This document shows positions 16,809-25,474 of a DNA stretch of 64,000 nucleotides, piece by piece; positions within the stretch are counted from its first letter, which is position 1, and each line of letters starts with the position of its first letter. A model generated the notes under the pieces. It did not search any database. It was not told the DNA's origin and saw only the letters and a program-made list of their open reading frames with translations. Where the stretch lies: assembly GCF_900176635.1 (NCBI RefSeq), contig NZ_FXLN01000004.1, positions 1,322,231 to 1,386,230 on the forward strand, given 5' to 3'. Position numbers and translations under genes: made by a program. Origin of the DNA: Clostridium merdae (GTDB taxonomy: Bacteria; Bacillota; Clostridia; Oscillospirales; Acutalibacteraceae).

Positions 16809-17783
16809 ATGAAAAACACAAGTATTCTGCACTTTGAGCAGTTAATTCAAAATGACTACAGCAATATTACCGGCATCTTGGTAGAGAAGAACGGTGGCAA
16901 GGTATATGAGCAATATTGGAATAGCTATACCCCCGAGGATGCCGTTCACATCTTCTCTGTAACAAAGAGTGTTTTTTCCACATTGATAGGCATTGCCATT
17001 GAAAAAGGCTATATCAAAGGTGTGGAACAAAAGGTGCTGGATTTTTTCCCGGATTACACCATTCCGGAAGGCGAAACCACTATACAAAACATTACGATAC
17101 GGCATTTGCTTACGATGACAGCTCCCTATAAATACAAAGAAGAGCCTTACGCGGCGTTTTTTGCAAGCGAAGACTGGGTTACCGCCGCTTTGGATTTATT
17201 AGGGGGCGAATATACCGGAGAATTTTTATACGCCGCAATTGTTGGAACACATATTTTATCGGGCATTTTGGCAAATGCAACGGGTACCTCTACTCTCGAA
17301 TTTGCCAACGAAAATCTGTTTATCCCTTTGGGAATTCACGTACCCCACAATGTGTTTTTACGCACTGAGGAAGAGCACAATACCCTAATGAACACCAAAG
17401 GCACCTGTGGGTGGGTGGCAGACCCTCAAGGGCGCAACCCTGCAAGCTGGGGGCTCTTCTTAACACCGGAGGAGATGGCGAAAATAGGCCAGCTCTATTA
17501 TAACGGTGGCATGTGGAATGATGAGCAGATTGTACCTGCCTCTTGGGTGGTGGAAAGCACAAAGGAGCACAGCCGTTGGGGTGAGCTTTCGTACGGCTAC
17601 CTTTGGTGGGTAATCAATGAAAAAGAGCACATCTATGCCGCTATAGGAGACGGCGGCAACGTGGTTTACGTGAACGAAAAGAAAGGCTTGGTCATTGCCA
17701 TAGCAGCTCTTTTTCTACCGAATGTTACAGATCGAATTCGCTTGATTCAAGAACACATTGAGCCGCTTTTTGAGAACCTTTAA
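16809..17783 (+). CDS. Serine hydrolase of the beta-lactamase / penicillin-binding fold
   Basis: A 324-residue serine hydrolase of family S12. The catalytic SxxK motif is SVTK in HIFSVTKSVFS (about residues 56-59), and YAAIVGTHILSG holds the Tyr that corresponds to the YxN motif, here YAA. The third motif KTG/HTG is replaced by IGDGGNV, as in many esterase-like members. It has no signal peptide, so a cytoplasmic esterase or peptidase-like role is more likely than antibiotic cleavage. AAGGAGG at 16791-16797 supports the ATG at 16809 over the ATG at 16734. It is separated from the ABC operon by a terminator and stands alone. Confidence 0.85.
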   Translation: MKNTSILHFEQLIQNDYSNITGILVEKNGGKVYEQYWNSYTPEDAVHIFSVTKSVFSTLIGIAIEKGYIKGVEQKVLDFFPDYTIPEGETTIQNITIRHLLTMTAPYKYKEEPYAAFFASEDWVTAALDLLGGEYTGEFLYAAIVGTHILSGILANATGTSTLEFANENLFIPLGIHVPHNVFLRTEEEHNTLMNTKGTCGWVADPQGRNPASWGLFLTPEEMAKIGQLYYNGGMWNDEQIVPASWVVESTKEHSRWGELSYGYLWWVINEKEHIYAAIGDGGNVVYVNEKKGLVIAIAALFLPNVTDRIRLIQEHIEPLFENL

Positions 17784-17818
17784 GTGTATTAATCTCTCTA
17801 TTGATTCAGTGGATTTAT

Positions 17819-17856
17819 CAAAAAAGACCGCCGTGTTTTTCACACGGCGGTCTTGC
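17819..17856 (-). terminator. Convergent terminator
   Basis: A perfect 12-bp GC-rich stem (17824-17835 with 17843-17854) and a 7-base loop. The A run at 17820-17825 gives a U tail for the minus-strand flavoprotein operon; the plus side has a weaker TCTTGCTTT tail for the hydrolase gene. Confidence 0.88.
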
Positions 17857-17882
17857 TTTGGTTGCAAATCTTTAAAATCAAA

Positions 17883-18551
17883 TTATGTTCTTTCTACTTG
17901 CGTTGCTGGGGCAAATGGGGTATCCATCCGCTTTTCATAGCCTCCATGTTTTTTCTGCATTTTATGCCAGCCGATTTTGGCAACACCAATCTTATCTAGC
18001 ATGTTTAATTTGCGAATGCTAGAATCGGAGAGCCGATATGGTTCACCAAATTCTTCAATAAAAGCATTCGAGAAAACACCTGTCTGCTCATAGTCTTTTC
18101 CAAATGCGGCAAATCGCTTCGCCAACTTTTGGAACATATTAGGCATGATAGCAATTCCCGCACATTCTCCTTTGATTACGGTACCCAAACACTCATACCC
18201 TAACCTTTGTACCAATTTCGTAACGTATTTGCCGATAAGTTCACTTTCCGCAGATTCCGGGTAGCCAGATTGTATGATAAAGCCAAACGCTCTATTGGAG
18301 CTTTCTAGCGGGGTAAGCTTTTCTAAAAACTTGATTACAATGCCAGGGAGTGCATGAATGTAATTGGGGCTAATGAGGATAATGTGGTCAAATCCGCCCA
18401 TGTACTGTACCAATTCTTCCTGATTTTCAGTCGCAAGAGCGCGTATTTCGCAAGGGTGCTCCATTTGGCTTACAAACGCTTTCGCGAGAAAATAGCTCCC
18501 GCTCTTTTCTGAATTCCCCTTGGGCGAGCCATTTAGAATAAGGGTTTTCAT
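17883..18551 (-). CDS. Flavodoxin-fold NAD(P)H-dependent oxidoreductase
   Basis: A 222-residue protein with a flavodoxin-like fold. The N-terminal MKTLILNGSPKGNSEKSGSY is the FMN phosphate loop of the NADPH-dependent FMN reductase and iron-sulfur flavoprotein group; SPNYIHALPGIVIKFLEKL (about 77-95) is the second flavin loop. The C-terminal third (RFAAFGKDYEQTGVFS onward) is an extension rich in basic residues. No CxxC cluster motif is visible in this protein. The gene overlaps its upstream neighbour by four bases (ATGA), so the two are translated together, and the products may form one redox pair. Substrate unknown. Confidence 0.87.
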   Translation of the reverse strand: MKTLILNGSPKGNSEKSGSYFLAKAFVSQMEHPCEIRALATENQEELVQYMGGFDHIILISPNYIHALPGIVIKFLEKLTPLESSNRAFGFIIQSGYPESAESELIGKYVTKLVQRLGYECLGTVIKGECAGIAIMPNMFQKLAKRFAAFGKDYEQTGVFSNAFIEEFGEPYRLSDSSIRKLNMLDKIGVAKIGWHKMQKKHGGYEKRMDTPFAPATQVERT

Positions 18552-19030
18552 ACGGCACTCTCCTCACTTGCAACATAGCTTGACAAAGGGGCAATATGAA
18601 TTCGAGGGGAATAAAACTGATCAAACACTTTTTGGATATAAGCCGTAAATAGTGCACGATCTTCCTCCTCTTCAAATTCACCATCGTAATAAAACGCAAT
18701 GTTCGGGTATTTTTCATAGCGTGGTGAATGCCGGGTGCCACCGTTCTCAAAAACACAGTATGGCAGAAAATGAGGAATCATCCGGTCGAGCAGTGTTTTC
18801 ATATTTCCACTTACAAAACCACGGTTTAGCTTTGCAAAAAAGAGCACTTGATCTGCGGCAAGGTACTCTTTATAAAAATTATCTAGGTCTTTGTGCACAC
18901 ACCTGCCTGGCGTCGTCCACCAGCAGCTCCAACAGCCAAGGCAATCTTTTACCATTGTTGTACACAAGTCGAAGCTCTCTTCAGCCGTTATTGGGAAACC
19001 CTCAATCTCATTTACGATTAATGTTTTCAT
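18548..19030 (-). CDS. Flavodoxin-family protein with cysteine cluster
   Basis: A 160-residue protein of the flavodoxin/iron-sulfur flavoprotein group. The motif DCLGCWSCWWTTPGRCVHKD (about residues 29-48) has the closely spaced cysteines that bind a [4Fe-4S] cluster or act as redox cysteines in this family; AKLNRGFVSGNMKTLLDRMIP is the second flavin-site region. The usual phosphate-loop start is altered (MKTLIVNEIEGF). The ATG at 19030 is chosen because GGAG lies six bases ahead; the ATG at 19036 is too close to it. The gene is the first of a two-gene operon, ends in an ATGA overlap and is followed by the paralogue. Confidence 0.85.
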   Translation of the reverse strand: MKTLIVNEIEGFPITAEESFDLCTTMVKDCLGCWSCWWTTPGRCVHKDLDNFYKEYLAADQVLFFAKLNRGFVSGNMKTLLDRMIPHFLPYCVFENGGTRHSPRYEKYPNIAFYYDGEFEEEEDRALFTAYIQKVFDQFYSPRIHIAPLSSYVASEESAV

Positions 19031-19156
19031 AAGCATCTCCTCTCACAGCCTTCATAATTCTTTCACATAAGTATACCGAAAAATATTAGCAGTGTAAATA
19101 CTACCCTTTCATTGCTCTTAATACCATTGCCTGAGAAAACGAACACTCAAAAAACG

Positions 19157-19192
19157 ATAAAAAAGGCGGCAGTATAAAATCTGCCGCCTTCA
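19157..19192 (-). terminator. Terminator of the oxidoreductase-epimerase operon
   Basis: A perfect 10-bp stem, AAGGCGGCAG with CTGCCGCCTT (19163-19172 and 19181-19190), with an A run at 19159-19164 giving a U tail on the minus transcript. Confidence 0.88.
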
Positions 19193-19208
19193 TCTTCACG
19201 CTTAATGA

Positions 19209-20216
19209 TTACTCCATTTCTTTAATCCATGTTACAGTATCGGTAATTGTCTCAATAATAGGTCGAGTTTGGTAGCCAAGCTTGTTACTTGCCTTTTCAT
19301 GGGAGTACATGGCATTTTCAGATAATGTACGCAAGGAATACCGTGTAAAAAGCGGTGTTTTACCCGCTAGTCGGTAGTAGAGCTCCATAAAGGGAGCCGT
19401 TGCTTTTGCAAGACATATAGGCAGGTTCATCTTCAGTCTGCTCCGTCCGCTTACTTTTGCAAGTGTATCAAACATTTCCCTTAAATGAATAAATCGATTG
19501 GAGAGGATGTAGCATTCCCCAGACTCCCCGTTGGTTGCAGCTGAAATAACACCGTTCGCCACGTCTCTAACATCTACAAAATCAAAGCCACCCTGTACTG
19601 CGGCAGGAAGCTTCCCGCGCATATAAAGCATAAACATTTGCGCCATATTCCCTGTTGGAAGGCCATAAGGCCCAATAATGCCAGAGGGATGAATCACAAC
19701 CGCATCTAAACCTTTTATGGCTGCATCTAATACCATTTGTGTTGCAATTGCTTTTGTTTTGTCGTAATAACCAGGAACAGCATCTGGTGAAAAAGAAGGT
19801 ATCTCCCGCATGATTTTCCCATGCGGCAAAGACGGAATGGCATGAACAGAGCTAATGTATACCAATCGTTTTACTGCATACTGCCGGCAGGCATCTATTA
19901 TATTTTTCGTGCCACTCACGTTTACATCGTAAACACGCCTGTCCTCTTTTTGCGTTATTGACACTATACCAGCACAATGAATGACAATAAATTCATTCAT
20001 TCCATTTCCCTCAAATAGAGGGGGCAGAGATGCAAAGTTGCAAACATTCCCTGTGTATTCCTGTAGTAAACTTCGGTTTTCTTCAATAAACGATGGGATG
20101 GACTCATTGGGCAGCAGTAGCGCACGAACCTCCATTCCCCGCTCCAACAGCAATTTTACTACATAGCTGCCTAGGTGCCCTGCTGCACCCGTTACAATAT
20201 AAGTTGTTTTTTTCAT
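19209..20216 (-). CDS. NAD-dependent epimerase/dehydratase family protein
   Basis: A 335-residue extended short-chain dehydrogenase. The nucleotide-binding motif is TGAAGHLG (residues 9-16) and the catalytic Tyr-Lys pair lies in GYYDKTKA (YxxxK), with SSVHAIPS providing the Ser. The form resembles dihydroflavonol reductase and 3-beta-hydroxysteroid dehydrogenase-like members (FDFVDVRDVANGVI), so it may reduce a ketone rather than epimerise a sugar nucleotide. It overlaps the FAD oxidoreductase gene upstream by four bases (ATGA) and both should act on related substrates, perhaps lipid or terpenoid; that is inference. Control is likely by the divergent TetR regulator. Confidence 0.9.
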   Translation of the reverse strand: MKKTTYIVTGAAGHLGSYVVKLLLERGMEVRALLLPNESIPSFIEENRSLLQEYTGNVCNFASLPPLFEGNGMNEFIVIHCAGIVSITQKEDRRVYDVNVSGTKNIIDACRQYAVKRLVYISSVHAIPSLPHGKIMREIPSFSPDAVPGYYDKTKAIATQMVLDAAIKGLDAVVIHPSGIIGPYGLPTGNMAQMFMLYMRGKLPAAVQGGFDFVDVRDVANGVISAATNGESGECYILSNRFIHLREMFDTLAKVSGRSRLKMNLPICLAKATAPFMELYYRLAGKTPLFTRYSLRTLSENAMYSHEKASNKLGYQTRPIIETITDTVTWIKEME

Positions 20217-21688
20217 GCCTTTTCCATCCTTTCCATTACTTTTTCATATACCTTAAATCCCGAATCTACTGCTTGGTGGGTTCCAAGACCAAAGCCCTCT
20301 GCGTCGTTGCCCACAATATACAGACCATCAATCGGTGTTTCTGCTTTCGGGCGTTGTGGTCCTGCTTGTCCTAACGAGTTTGCTATTCCGTAAGATTCAC
20401 CACCTTGCCCAGGGAATATTGCATCATTTCCAAGGCCAGGTACAATTGCCGTAGTCATAATTTCAGTACGACTGATAACGCCGGGCTCGTACAACTCCGG
20501 TGCAATCTTTCGAACTCCCCGCTCAATGTATTCCAGGTAGCACTTGGGGTCTACCTTCGGGTCTGGCATACAGGATACAACCGCATAAATAACCTGCTGC
20601 CCTACGGGTGCCATATTGGGATATAGCGAAGTAGTACCAAGATAAATATACCCGCGCTCTGGCTTTGATTCACCACGCTCTATGGCTTCAAATTCCTCGT
20701 ATTTTGAGGCACACCCCTCGGGGAACAGCACATTCATTGGTTCTGTTAATACTGGGCGGCTCGTAAAATAGCGGTAGCCTACACAAGCAAGGTTGCTCTC
20801 AAGCGCCTTAATTCTCTCAACATAATCTTTCTCAAAAAACTCTTCACCGACAAGCTTTACGACCGTTTGCCGTATACCGGCATTGCTAATCACAACGGGA
20901 GCGTTATACGTTTCTCCTGATTCTGTGGTTACACCACTCACCTTTCCGTTTGTAATTTGAATGGATTTTACCCTTGTATTCATTTGAAGATCTCCGCCTT
21001 TTTCTAAAACGGTTGACGCCATCACTTCAAAGAAATGACCGACGCCGCCCTCATAATAACGGCCGCCGCTCCCCGCTATGGTCTGTTGGAACATTTTAAC
21101 CATCTCGCCTGCCGCTACATGGTCAGACGGCATTTCAAAAGCACCCTCACCAAAGGTGGCAAGCAAAAAGGTACGAAACCCAGCAGGCATAGGGCCAAGG
21201 CTGTCTAGGTACTCCATCGCCGAAATCTGGTATAGCTCGTTAATCTCTTCCTCCCTCATAGAGCGCAGCTTCCCTGCCACTCGTGCCATTTGCACAAGTG
21301 ACTTAAAATGCCACGGCTTTACGCCGAGAAAACCGAGTATTTTTAGCACTCCGGGGAACTGATAGCCCATTCGCCAGCTTGTTATTTTTCCGTTTTCATT
21401 CTCGTAAAACAGCTTGCCAATGCCAAAATCGTCTCCTAAAATCAGTTTTACTTCATCTTGCTTTCCTAAAGTTTTACTGAGCTTTTCAAATAAAGAATTG
21501 TGTTGCGGCACACAGTTTATAGGGAACATCTCATAGGAAAATCCGTCCTTATGGATTGTCATCATTCTTCCGCCGGGCTTTGGATTTTTGTCTAAAAGCA
21601 GCACCTTTTTACCGGAATGAGCGAGCAGACTTGCCGCCGTTGTACCTCCGGGACCTGCGCCGATGACAATAACATCGTATTTTTTCAT
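20213..21688 (-). CDS. FAD-dependent oxidoreductase of the phytoene desaturase / retinol saturase type
   Basis: A 491-residue flavoprotein. The dinucleotide-binding motif VIVIGAGPGGTTAASLL (residues 5-21) is followed by LLLDKNPKPGGRM, and the C-terminal FAD motif is DGLYIVGNDAEGFGLGTHQA (about 444-463). It belongs to the CrtI and all-trans-retinol 13,14-reductase-like superfamily. The substrate is unknown; no carotenoid pathway genes are nearby. GGAGG precedes the ATG at 21688. It is the first gene of a two-gene operon with a short-chain dehydrogenase (ATGA overlap). Its promoter overlaps that of the divergent TetR gene and carries repeated operator-like sequence. Confidence 0.9.
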   Translation of the reverse strand: MKKYDVIVIGAGPGGTTAASLLAHSGKKVLLLDKNPKPGGRMMTIHKDGFSYEMFPINCVPQHNSLFEKLSKTLGKQDEVKLILGDDFGIGKLFYENENGKITSWRMGYQFPGVLKILGFLGVKPWHFKSLVQMARVAGKLRSMREEEINELYQISAMEYLDSLGPMPAGFRTFLLATFGEGAFEMPSDHVAAGEMVKMFQQTIAGSGGRYYEGGVGHFFEVMASTVLEKGGDLQMNTRVKSIQITNGKVSGVTTESGETYNAPVVISNAGIRQTVVKLVGEEFFEKDYVERIKALESNLACVGYRYFTSRPVLTEPMNVLFPEGCASKYEEFEAIERGESKPERGYIYLGTTSLYPNMAPVGQQVIYAVVSCMPDPKVDPKCYLEYIERGVRKIAPELYEPGVISRTEIMTTAIVPGLGNDAIFPGQGGESYGIANSLGQAGPQRPKAETPIDGLYIVGNDAEGFGLGTHQAVDSGFKVYEKVMERMEKA

Positions 21689-21779
21689 TGCTACATACCT
21701 CCAAGTTATTTTGTATTCGTGTACAAATATACTGCCTTTATAGAAAATTATAAAATCACTTAAGGCTATTGGCGTTCAC

Positions 21780-21893
21780 TTGACTTTTGTTTATGCTTTA
21801 ATTATACTTACATCATGTTATTTAATCAACAACGTGTTCGTTTAAAACCGTCTATTTATTATCAGTTATTATAAAATGTGTTCGTTAACTAAC
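21780..21893. promoter_or_regulatory. Overlapping divergent promoters with operator-like repeats
   Basis: Plus: TTGACT (21780-21785), 17 bp, TATACT (21803-21808). Minus: TTGATT (21829-21824), 17 bp, TATAAT (21806-21801). The two -10 boxes overlap, so the polymerases must compete. The 9-base word GTGTTCGTT occurs at 21834-21842, beside the minus -35, and at 21878-21886, within the dyad GTTcGTTAACtAAC just ahead of the TetR gene. These are candidate TetR operators. Confidence 0.72.
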
Positions 21894-21910
21894 AGATAAA
21901 GGAGAAAGAT

Positions 21911-22489
21911 ATGCCGCAAAGCAATGAGAAAATGGATCGCAGAGTCATATACACCAAATTATTTCTTCGAGAAGCTCTTTTGGAGTTAATTAAAACTAAG
22001 CCTATTGCAAAAATAACACCAACTGAGCTTTGCCGATATGCCAAAATAAATCGCAACACCTTTTACACGCATTACAATAGCCCTGAAGAATTGCTTGAGA
22101 GTATTGAGGATGAACTTTTTGAGCAAATTAAGCAATCAATTGAACGTTCTTTAAAGAACGACCGAATCTCGACCCTTTTAACGGAAATTTGCCGTGCAAT
22201 TTATAAAAACAGCGATCTTTGCAACGTGCTTTTTACAGAAAATGGAGATAAGGATTTTCTAAGACGAATCATTTATTTAGCGCACGATAAGACCATTGCG
22301 GAGTGGAAGCTAGCCGGATTACAAGAAGATGAGGAACAAATAGAAATGCTGTATTGCTATTCCGTAAATGGAAGTGTTTCTGTTATACAGCAGTGGATTT
22401 TAGCAGGAATGAAAAAAAATCCGGAGGAAATCGCACAATTTATTGAACGAGCAAGCTATGCTGGTCTGCGCGGTTTTTTAAGTAAGTAA
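21911..22489 (+). CDS. TetR-family transcriptional regulator
   Basis: A 192-residue TetR/AcrR regulator. The N-terminal DNA-binding domain (about residues 10-60) includes KITPTELCRYAKINRNTFYT, and the C-terminal domain (about 75-190) is the TetR_C_7/8-type ligand and dimer domain common in Clostridia. AAAGGAG precedes the ATG at 21911. It is divergent from the FAD oxidoreductase-epimerase operon and shares an overlapping promoter region with repeated sites, so it probably represses both itself and that operon. The effector is unknown. A hairpin after the stop serves both this gene and the convergent flavin-binding protein gene. Confidence 0.92.
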   Translation: MPQSNEKMDRRVIYTKLFLREALLELIKTKPIAKITPTELCRYAKINRNTFYTHYNSPEELLESIEDELFEQIKQSIERSLKNDRISTLLTEICRAIYKNSDLCNVLFTENGDKDFLRRIIYLAHDKTIAEWKLAGLQEDEEQIEMLYCYSVNGSVSVIQQWILAGMKKNPEEIAQFIERASYAGLRGFLSK

Positions 22490-22504
22490 ATTCGGCTTTT
22501 AGCT

Positions 22505-22553
22505 ATAAAAAAGCACCCCATAGCTTTGTATAAACCAAAACTACGGGGCACTA
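22505..22553. terminator. Bidirectional terminator between converging genes
   Basis: AGCACCCCATAG (22512-22523) pairs with CTACGGGGCACT (22541-22552) by Watson-Crick and G-U pairs around a 17-base loop. The A run at 22507-22512 gives a strong U tail for the minus transcript; the plus side lacks one, so it mainly serves the gene at 22575-23039. Confidence 0.7.
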
Positions 22554-22574
22554 ACTTACGTAAAATCATGCGGA

Positions 22575-23039
22575 TTAATCATCCCTGTTTTTCTTACCGG
22601 TAAGCGTTTCTATATGAATTTTCACGATACTAACTGCCGGTAACTGTTTTCGAATGACTTCATCCCTGCGCTCAAGAACACCGGGAGCGAAAATATCGCA
22701 AAGCTGAATCAGTCGTTTTGTTTTTTCTTCTGGGTCTGAAATGATTTCAGCATGGCCTTCTACCATAACACTGTCGTAATGTGTGACAAACCTCTCCGGT
22801 ATGATCGTCTCTTTGCCAATGACCACAAACGCTACACGGTCATTCTCTTTTAAATATTCTATTTTTCTACCTTTCACAAAACAGTGAAAATAAATTGCCT
22901 GCTCTTCTGGCACATAAAAATAGTTGAGCGGCACGCCGTACGGCTCCCCTTGTTGGGTGGCAACCGAAAGCACCCCATGGGTTCCTTCGTGCAACAACTG
23001 CTCTGCTTCTTCTTTCGACATTCTTCTGCTTGGTCTCAT
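22575..23039 (-). CDS. Pyridoxamine 5'-phosphate oxidase-like flavin-binding protein (NimA type)
   Basis: A 154-residue split-barrel protein resembling the NimA/5-nitroimidazole reductase group. Features are the N-terminal MRPSRRMSKEEAEQLL, the barrel strands GVLSVATQQGEPYGVPLNY (about residues 22-40), and AIYFHCFVKGRKIEYLKEND (about 47-66), typical for FMN contacts. Members reduce nitro compounds or bind FMN, heme or F420. The true activity here is not known, and relation to metronidazole resistance should not be assumed. GGAGG precedes the ATG at 23039. The gene is monocistronic. Confidence 0.9.
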   Translation of the reverse strand: MRPSRRMSKEEAEQLLHEGTHGVLSVATQQGEPYGVPLNYFYVPEEQAIYFHCFVKGRKIEYLKENDRVAFVVIGKETIIPERFVTHYDSVMVEGHAEIISDPEEKTKRLIQLCDIFAPGVLERRDEVIRKQLPAVSIVKIHIETLTGKKNRDD

Positions 23040-23232
23040 GAAAGTCCTCCTATTTCAAAATCCGGTTTATTCCGGCTAATTTTTTCTTATGAATAAAGTA
23101 TACCAGTGAACGCAGATTGGGGCAAGCATTCTCAACTACCATCCTTTTCCATGCCTTGTTAGAAAACTTTGATTCATGTTATAATGGTCTTAAAAGCTTT
23201 TCTATTTCAAAGATAATTGTTAGGAGATTCTT

Positions 23233-23721
23233 ATGGTACGAGTGTTATTTGTCTGCCTTGGGAACATCTGCCGTTCGCCCATGGCTGAGTTTTTACTTAA
23301 GCACCTTGCAAAAGAACGCGGCTGTGATGACCAGCTCATCATTGACTCCGCCGCAACCAGCCGAGAAGAAATTGGCAATCCGGTGCACAGTGGAACGGTA
23401 AAAAAACTTGCGGAACAGCATATTTCTTGTGCGGGCAAGCGAGCAATTCACATTACGCAGTGCGACTGGGAATCGTATGATTATTTATTGGGGATGGAAA
23501 CCTCAAATTTAAATAACATGACTCGTATACTCCGTGAGGCAGATACGAAAAAGATACACCGATTACTCGATTTTACAGAGCACCCGCGCGACATTGCAGA
23601 CCCATGGTTTACCGGTAATTTTGAAGTGACTTATCACGATATTATGGAGGGTTGCCTTGCGTTTTTAGACGATCTAGAAGCCAAAGGACTCATTCAATAT
23701 AAACGCAAGGTGCAAAAATAA
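23233..23721 (+). CDS. Low-molecular-weight protein tyrosine phosphatase
   Basis: A 162-residue LMW-PTP. The P-loop CLGNICRS (Cys8, Arg14, Ser15) is at the N-terminus as in all members, and the general acid Asp is in IADPWFTGNF (about residue 127), with a following Tyr. It removes phosphate from phosphotyrosine in the cytoplasm; in Firmicutes such enzymes often oppose tyrosine kinases or act in stress responses. No kinase gene is next to it. AGGAG precedes the ATG at 23233, and a strong terminator follows 30 bases after the stop. Confidence 0.95.
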   Translation: MVRVLFVCLGNICRSPMAEFLLKHLAKERGCDDQLIIDSAATSREEIGNPVHSGTVKKLAEQHISCAGKRAIHITQCDWESYDYLLGMETSNLNNMTRILREADTKKIHRLLDFTEHPRDIADPWFTGNFEVTYHDIMEGCLAFLDDLEAKGLIQYKRKVQK

Positions 23722-23746
23722 CCTATCCTCTAATTACTAATAATTA

Positions 23747-23786
23747 CTAAAGCCCTTGTCCGATTTTCTGGACAAGGGCTTTTTGT
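23747..23786. terminator. Bidirectional terminator
   Basis: A perfect 13-bp stem, AAAGCCCTTGTCC with GGACAAGGGCTTT (23749-23761 and 23770-23782), with T run on the plus side (23780-23784). It separates the phosphatase gene from the convergent DUF1653 gene. Confidence 0.9.
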
Positions 23787-23787
23787 T

Positions 23788-24006
23788 TTAATCACCAATA
23801 TAAGTAAAGCGTGGGGTAACTACCCCGTCCCGTTCCACAGTTTCACTCCACATATGGGCAGGGCGCACCCAAACTCCATGCTCCCCATACAACGCACGGT
23901 AAACCACCATTTCTTCTAGGGTTTCAGAATGCTTTGCAATATAGAGTAATTCATACTCATTGCCCTTAAAATGCCGATAAATCCCCGGTTTTAACTGACT
24001 CTCCAT
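23788..24006 (-). CDS. DUF1653 protein
   Basis: A small protein of 72 residues that consists of one DUF1653 domain: PGIYRHFKGNEYELLYIAKHS at its start (in two parts), the conserved EEMVVYRALYGEHGVWVRP (about 31-49), and a C-terminal PRFTYIG. The family is widespread and its role is unknown. GGAGGAG precedes the ATG at 24006. It is followed by the phosphatase terminator on one side and lies 32 bases after the end of the MmcQ-acetyltransferase gene, so the two may be co-transcribed. Confidence 0.9.
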   Translation of the reverse strand: MESQLKPGIYRHFKGNEYELLYIAKHSETLEEMVVYRALYGEHGVWVRPAHMWSETVERDGVVTPRFTYIGD

Positions 24007-24038
24007 ACTTTCTCTCCTCCTGCAAAGTACAATTATTT

Positions 24039-24950
24039 CTAGTTGGGTTCTACTTTATTTTGCTTTGCGTAGATGAGGTGCGGCATTTCTTTGCCATGAT
24101 GGTGCTTTGTGAATTCACCTATAATTTTCATCCCCAGCCGCTCCGCTACTTTGCGAGAAGCCGTGTTCTCCGGGCGAATCTCGGCAATCACCTGTTCTGT
24201 GCTCAGCTTCTCAAAGGCATATTGCATCCAAGCGGCCGCGCCTTCTGCCGCATAGCCCATTCCCCAATATGCACGTGCAACGATATAGCCAAGCCCGCAA
24301 AAGTGCTCCCCATTGATTTCTTCTGGTAAAACTCCCATCAGGCCAATCAGCTCTCCGCTTCCTTTTTCAATCGCGGCAAAGTAGGAATACCCGCAGGACT
24401 GGTACCTCTCCTGTGCCCGCTCAATCCACTCATTAATCTGCGCATCTGTAAAGCCATATTCCCATGCGTACATTGTCTTCTCGTCTCCCAGAATAGGCCG
24501 CAATACCGCTAGGTCGTCCTGCTGTAAGCGGCGAAAACCCAACCTGTCTGTTTCCAGCTCCCACACCGTTCCACTGATTGTTTGCTGATCCATCGTAGCG
24601 CACTCACCACTTCTCTTTCGTTTACGCTTAGGCTTTGTCAGCTCGTAGCTTTTATTGACCATCACTTTTAGTTCCTGCAGCGGCACGTCGCTGTTGGGCA
24701 GTACCGTATTCCAATGCATTTTATTCATGTGGTAAGCCGGTTTCACACCGGTATAAACAGAACGAAGAAAATCTCCATCCATTGGCTCACATTTTAAATT
24801 GGCGCACAAGTTTCCTTGATGCTCATAAATAAACGCAAAGGTTTTACGACTTTCTCTATGCCGTATGGCTGCCCATACGTCGTCAAACGGGTAATCTACA
24901 TAACACCCGCCAAGCTGTAAGCAAAGCGAAATCATCTCTTCTTTCTCCAA
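24039..24950 (-). CDS. MmcQ/YjbR domain fused to GNAT acetyltransferase
   Basis: A 303-residue two-domain protein. Residues about 1-105 are an MmcQ/YjbR domain (CYVDYPFDDVWAAIRH, and GVKPAYHMNKMHWNTV with the family's HMNK...W core). A basic linker (KPKRKRKRSG) leads to a GNAT domain (about 125-300) of the RimJ/RimL type, with the acetyl-CoA loop ARAYWGMGYAAEGA and the late NTASRKVAERLGM motif. It would transfer an acetyl group to a protein N-terminus or small molecule. GAGGAGG lies eight bases ahead of the TTG at 24950, which is taken as start. A stand-alone MmcQ gene lies 0.5 kb upstream. Confidence 0.87.
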   Translation of the reverse strand: MEKEEMISLCLQLGGCYVDYPFDDVWAAIRHRESRKTFAFIYEHQGNLCANLKCEPMDGDFLRSVYTGVKPAYHMNKMHWNTVLPNSDVPLQELKVMVNKSYELTKPKRKRKRSGECATMDQQTISGTVWELETDRLGFRRLQQDDLAVLRPILGDEKTMYAWEYGFTDAQINEWIERAQERYQSCGYSYFAAIEKGSGELIGLMGVLPEEINGEHFCGLGYIVARAYWGMGYAAEGAAAWMQYAFEKLSTEQVIAEIRPENTASRKVAERLGMKIIGEFTKHHHGKEMPHLIYAKQNKVEPN

Positions 24951-25036
24951 GCTGGGTGCCTCCTCTGCCTATTGCGTATTTCATACTGTATAAGTAACAC
25001 CTCATTCTGCCATATGACAGTATGAGGTGCGTCCTC

Positions 25037-25474
25037 TCAAGTTTCCCCAAGTAATTGTTCCAGTGCATTACGAAAAGCAAGGTCTTGTTCGATTGTCCTC
25101 TTCCGCGGTCCCTTCAGCCGACCTCCAGCTTTTCGTATCTTTTTTGCCGTGTGGCGGGCAAGCAAAAGCGCATCGATATTCTCTGCGGTGTATTCCATTC
25201 CATCTTGATTTAGAATTCTTGCACCACGCGCCAAGCACATCGCCGCAAGACCATAATCTTGCGTAACAACCACGTCGCCGGGCTGTAGCAAGTTTACCAA
25301 AGCAAAATCCACACTGTCTGCCCCTTTGGACACAACCAGTGTTTTTGCACCCTCTTTTTCAAACTGGTGCGAGGTATCGCATAAAATCAGGCACTCGACC
25401 CCATTACGGCGGCAAATCCGCACGGCTTCCTCTACCACCGGGCAGCCGTCTGCATCCAATAAAACACGGGTCAT
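25037..25474 (-). CDS. YaiI/YqxD (UPF0178) family protein
   Basis: A 145-residue protein of the UPF0178 family, which has a PIN/NYN-like nuclease fold. The N-terminal LLDADGCPVVEEAV (residues about 5-18) and VVTQDYGLAAMCLARGA (about 69-85) carry the conserved acidic residues. No activity is established for the family. The ATG at 25474 overlaps the stop of the MmcQ gene upstream by four bases, so translation is coupled. The basic stretch RKAGGRLKGPRKRT near residue 115 is also family-typical. Confidence 0.93.
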   Translation of the reverse strand: MTRVLLDADGCPVVEEAVRICRRNGVECLILCDTSHQFEKEGAKTLVVSKGADSVDFALVNLLQPGDVVVTQDYGLAAMCLARGARILNQDGMEYTAENIDALLLARHTAKKIRKAGGRLKGPRKRTIEQDLAFRNALEQLLGET

